Origin: Palsa-1150 sp964531095 | GTDB lineage: Bacteria > Myxococcota_A > Polyangia > Polyangiales > Polyangiaceae | Assembly: GCA_964531095.1 (NCBI GenBank) | Contig: CAZHED010000006.1 | Location: 62,001-126,000, forward strand | DNA length: 64,000 bases | Direction: 5' to 3' | In this document: positions 61,107 to 64,000 of the stretch, piece by piece | Numbering within the stretch: position 1 is the first letter of the stretch | Layout: every line of letters starts with the position of its first letter | Notes under the pieces: generated by a model | The model's database searches: none | What the model was told of the DNA's origin: nothing | Seen by the model: the letters and a program-made list of their open reading frames with translations, nothing else | Translations under genes and position numbers: made by a program

Positions 61107-61712
61107 ATGCTTCTCGGTTTTCGATCCATCGTCCTCGCCCTGGCCGGATGCTCGTGCACGGGGCTGGCTCTGGGGGGCGGGGGATGCGTCGTTGCGCCGC
61201 CGGCCGAGTTGCCTCCGCTCGTCCAGCTCCCGCCGCGCATCTTGCACGACTCGGTGGTTCCGCCGCAGGGCGTGCCGCTTCCGGCCTGGCCAATCGCGCC
61301 GAATGCGCTCCTCGTGCCCGTCGTGGTCGACGACCCCAGCCGGACATACGACTACCGCGTTTTCGTCGACTACGCGCAGTGGCAGGAGCCCGTGAGCCCC
61401 ACGCCGTCGCTCATGCCCGCCGCGGACGGAGGGGTGATCCTGTCGATTTCGATCAACCCCCAACAGCCGAATCGCGTGATCGATCTCGGCGCGTGCCACG
61501 AAATCAAAGTCGTCGTGGCTCACAGTTTCTTGCCGTTGCAGAACAACGCCACGCCCGATTCGCTCGGCGGCGACAGCGTCTTCTGGCCGTACTACCCGTC
61601 CAGCGATCCGTACACTTGCACAGTGCAAGAGGCCGGAGCGGCGGCGGCGTCCATCGACGGGTCGCCCGACGTGCTGCCCATTCCGCCTGCGTCGGAGGGT
61701 GGCGAGCTGTGA
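61107..61712 (+). CDS. Small lipoprotein, unknown
   Basis: 201-residue exported protein. The N-terminus has a hydrophobic core with Cys residues at 15, 17 and 27; the lipobox is probably ALAGC (C15) or GGGGC (C27). The mature domain is Pro-rich and has YDYRVFVDYAQWQEP, likely a beta-sandwich. It follows the 2200-residue TPR gene by 4 bases and overlaps the next gene by GTGA. No family recognised. Confidence 0.7.
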   Translation: MLLGFRSIVLALAGCSCTGLALGGGGCVVAPPAELPPLVQLPPRILHDSVVPPQGVPLPAWPIAPNALLVPVVVDDPSRTYDYRVFVDYAQWQEPVSPTPSLMPAADGGVILSISINPQQPNRVIDLGACHEIKVVVAHSFLPLQNNATPDSLGGDSVFWPYYPSSDPYTCTVQEAGAAAASIDGSPDVLPIPPASEGGEL

Positions 61713-63700
61713 AACTCGGGCCGACGCAGCGCTGGACAGGAGGGATGGCGGTCGGGATCGGCGTCGCCGTGGCGTGCACGCGAATCGCCCCGCCACCCGT
61801 GCCGATCGCGCCAGCGAACGCGTGCCCGGATCACCCTTGCGGCGCATACGTCGAGGAGGGCGGGGTGGCCTGCAAAGATGGAGTGTGCATCGACCCGTCG
61901 CCGGCTCCCCCAGCCCATCTCGTTCTCTTGGTTGCCGTTCCGGTTGACGCGCAATCCGCACCCGGACTGACGTTTGCCATCCCCCTTTCCGATGTGGCGC
62001 TCGACGCTGGCCCCACGTTTCTCCCGACCGCGCTGAACTTCGGAAGGTATCTGGTCACTCCGTCGATCATTCTCGCCGTTCAGGGCGACACCAGTCTCGG
62101 GACGGGAATCACGTCGCTGCCGGTGCACGTGACGTATCGGCCCCTCTGGCCCGCCGGGTCGGCCTTACCCACGGTGCCGCCGGATTCCGGGCTGCCCCTC
62201 GTAGACGCCGTGGGTGTCGGGCTGGCGCTCTACCCGGTGGAAGTGGACGCCGTCCCAGCGCGCAACGGGATTCTCGCGGGGCCGTCGGGAGGGCCGGACA
62301 TGGCCTTTGCCACCTACGTTCAAGCCGGCGTCGTCTACGAGCGGACCCTCGCGCCCGACCCGCCGTTCGATCGGACGTTCCCGCCCGACGTCAACCGCCT
62401 CGAGTTTTCGCCGAGGCAACCGCCGGAGGCGTACATGGACGACGAGCATGGCCCGGACAACACGAACAAGACGGAGCTGACGACGACCGTCCCCACCTTC
62501 GATCTATCGCGCGCCGACGGGCTCCCTATCGACGGCTGGACGGCGTACTTGCGGGACGCGACGACGAAGCGACCGATTTCACCCGTGAAGCCGCTCAGCG
62601 GGACGGCGACACCCGATGGCGGGTTGCTATTGCCGACCAGCCATCATCCCCCGCCGGTGGGCAACAGCGCGGCCGATGCGCTCACCAACGCCGAGCTCGT
62701 GATGGCACCTCCGGCTGGGGCGACGATGCCCACGGCCATTTTCCCGGCGGTCGCCGTACTCCCGCGCGCGGAGACCTATGCGTTCGTGCCGCACCCTGTG
62801 ACAGTGCAAGGCAGCGTCGCGTGGTCCGACGGGAATCCGGTCTCGGCGGACATCGTCTTCGAGGCGACCGGCGTCTACGCCGTTCCGCGATCGCCCGTCG
62901 CAGACCCCGGCGACGCCGGCGGATCGGGAGAGGGCGGCGACGCCGCAGAGGGCGCTGACGCGGGGGCAACGCTTCCGCTGCAGACGCAGGGCTTCGAGTA
63001 CGCCGCTCACGCGAGTGCGCAGCCGGATCTCGCGACGGGTACTTCCACCTACTCGATCCTATTGCCGCGCGGCGAATACCGCGTCGCGGTACGCCCCGTC
63101 GACGGGACGCCGCCACTCGTGGACGGCTCGCCGCTCTCGCACGCGATGCGGGTGTTGGAAAGGTTCGACACCGGCCAGAGCGGCGACCCGATTGCGGGTC
63201 CGGACGTCACAATCAAGCCGGCGCCGATCGTTTCTGGAGCGGCGCTCGTCGCGGATGGGCGCCCGCTCGCCGGCGCGACCGTCGAGGCTCTCCCGATTCA
63301 CTGTGCCCGGTCGACGCGAAATGACGGCGGCCCGCCTCCTCAAGACTCTCCGGCTTGCATGCCGCGCTATGCGCAGACGGTGACCGCCGACTCCGACGGT
63401 TCGTTCGCCCTGGCGCTCGATCCGGGCGAGTACGTCGCTCGCGTGGAGCCCGCCGAGGGAACCCGTCTGCCCTGGGTCGCCCAGGTCGTCTCTGTGCCGG
63501 CGTCCGGCGCGCTGACCTTTCGCGTTCCGGCGCCGGTCCACCGGGAGGCGCAGCTTTTCGGGCAGGACGGGATCGCCGTCGCGAACGCCATCGTGCGCAT
63601 GTTCGCCGTGCCGGCGGACGGTCCGGCCGTCGAATTGGGACGCGCGATCACCGATGCCACGGGACGCTTCGACATGTACATCGACCCAGGTGCCCAGTAG
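61709..63700 (+). CDS. Lipoprotein with carboxypeptidase-regulatory repeats
   Basis: 663-residue lipoprotein (VAVAC lipobox, C23) coupled to the preceding gene by GTGA overlap at its GTG start. After a Cys-containing region (CPDHPCGAYVEEGGVACKDGVC) come repeated beta-sandwich segments: VTVQGSVAWSDGNPVSADIVFEAT, SGAALVADGRPLAGATVEAL, and LFGQDGIAVANAIVRMF, each the opening of a carboxypeptidase-regulatory/transthyretin-like domain (xG.V...G.P..gA.V). Such domains usually bind or present ligands at the cell surface. No enzymatic site is seen. Function unknown. Confidence 0.78.
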   Translation: MKLGPTQRWTGGMAVGIGVAVACTRIAPPPVPIAPANACPDHPCGAYVEEGGVACKDGVCIDPSPAPPAHLVLLVAVPVDAQSAPGLTFAIPLSDVALDAGPTFLPTALNFGRYLVTPSIILAVQGDTSLGTGITSLPVHVTYRPLWPAGSALPTVPPDSGLPLVDAVGVGLALYPVEVDAVPARNGILAGPSGGPDMAFATYVQAGVVYERTLAPDPPFDRTFPPDVNRLEFSPRQPPEAYMDDEHGPDNTNKTELTTTVPTFDLSRADGLPIDGWTAYLRDATTKRPISPVKPLSGTATPDGGLLLPTSHHPPPVGNSAADALTNAELVMAPPAGATMPTAIFPAVAVLPRAETYAFVPHPVTVQGSVAWSDGNPVSADIVFEATGVYAVPRSPVADPGDAGGSGEGGDAAEGADAGATLPLQTQGFEYAAHASAQPDLATGTSTYSILLPRGEYRVAVRPVDGTPPLVDGSPLSHAMRVLERFDTGQSGDPIAGPDVTIKPAPIVSGAALVADGRPLAGATVEALPIHCARSTRNDGGPPPQDSPACMPRYAQTVTADSDGSFALALDPGEYVARVEPAEGTRLPWVAQVVSVPASGALTFRVPAPVHREAQLFGQDGIAVANAIVRMFAVPADGPAVELGRAITDATGRFDMYIDPGAQ

Positions 63701-63753
63701 GCGCGGCGGCGTTGACGACCGCGACCGGCAACCGCGCCCGCCTCCACTTGGGG

Positions 63754-64000
63754 CTAACCCGGGAGAGTCTCCATCGCTCCTCGATACAGCGCGGCTTCGT
63801 CCAGCCTCCCGGCGATCTCGGCCTGTTCCGCCAGACGCGCGAGAACGGCCCGCGCCCGTGGGGCAAGGATCGCACGCCGCTCGGGGGTCGCGTCCTCCAG
63901 GCGCGCGCTCAAAAGAGCCAGAAGCTCGTGCCCACGGCCGAGCAACTCCAGCAGCGACCCGAGCTCGTCGGCAGCTGCATCGTCCCCGGGGTTCGCGTGG
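63754..64000 (-). CDS. 3' fragment of an unknown protein
   Basis: Frame on the minus strand that is open to the right edge, ending with TAG at 63754. The visible 81 residues are helical and Ala/Leu/Glu-rich, with ARAVLARLAEQAEIAGRLDEAALYR resembling a helical-repeat C-terminus such as TPR. The start lies outside the window. It is convergent with the previous lipoprotein gene; no function can be given. Confidence 0.55.
   Translation of the reverse strand, partial: HANPGDDAAADELGSLLELLGRGHELLALLSARLEDATPERRAILAPRARAVLARLAEQAEIAGRLDEAALYRGAMETLPG

Noticed and set aside
1..64000. tRNA, rRNA or insertion sequence genes
   Set aside because: No cloverleaf, rRNA-like block or transposase motif was noticed by eye; a dedicated search was not possible.

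Overview
The window looks like a chromosomal segment from a high-GC myxobacterium (Myxococcota, probably Polyangiales-type). Evidence: strong G/C bias at third codon positions, many lipoproteins with Ser/Gly or Asp/Ala-rich linkers, very large TPR proteins, a zinc-ribbon Ser/Thr protein kinase, a zinc-finger/TM/TPR protein and a Cys-rich lipoprotein. The assignment is inference from gene style. I found no tRNA, rRNA, CRISPR array or insertion sequence.

Region 1 (about 1-29150) reads as a polysaccharide utilisation locus, best explained by xyloglucan. It has an end-truncated porin; a cytochrome c/xylulokinase/GH31 alpha-xylosidase operon; two GH74 xyloglucanase-type lipoproteins; a CUT1-type ABC importer (Tat-lipoprotein binding protein plus two permeases, no ATPase); a GH36 raffinose-synthase/Sip1-like enzyme; galK-galT; two further outer-membrane barrel proteins; three lipoproteins, at least one with a carbohydrate-binding-like jelly roll; and two GH3 enzymes. 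Proposed flow: GH74 enzymes cut the polymer outside, oligosaccharides cross the outer membrane through porins and the inner membrane through the ABC importer, then cytosolic GH31, GH3 and GH36 enzymes release xylose, glucose and galactose, which enter metabolism through XylB and GalK/GalT. No SusC/D or TonB receptor is present. A perfect 16-bp palindrome sits between the divergent importer and GH36 genes and is a good operator candidate.

Region 2 (about 29265-36806) is a translationally coupled surface-polysaccharide operon. It holds two polysaccharide deacetylases, an acyl carrier protein, a class II aaRS-like amino acid:carrier-protein ligase, a hexapeptide-repeat acyltransferase, a CelD/FemAB-like GNAT and a Wzx-type flippase, with one small GNAT gene on the opposite strand. 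It suggests an amino acid is loaded on a carrier and transferred to a deacetylated glycan. This is the most novel candidate system here.

Region 3 (about 36814-64000) is mostly envelope and housekeeping-type genes: an SDR protein with a lost catalytic Tyr/Lys pair, a PlsC-type acyltransferase, an LD-carboxypeptidase, a 1652-residue TPR protein, a Ser/Thr kinase, an M23 peptidase, a HEAT protein coupled to a methyltransferase, a Cys-rich lipoprotein, a zinc-finger/TPR membrane protein coupled to a lipoprotein SppA, a 2200-residue TPR protein with two coupled lipoproteins behind it, and a 3' fragment at the right edge.
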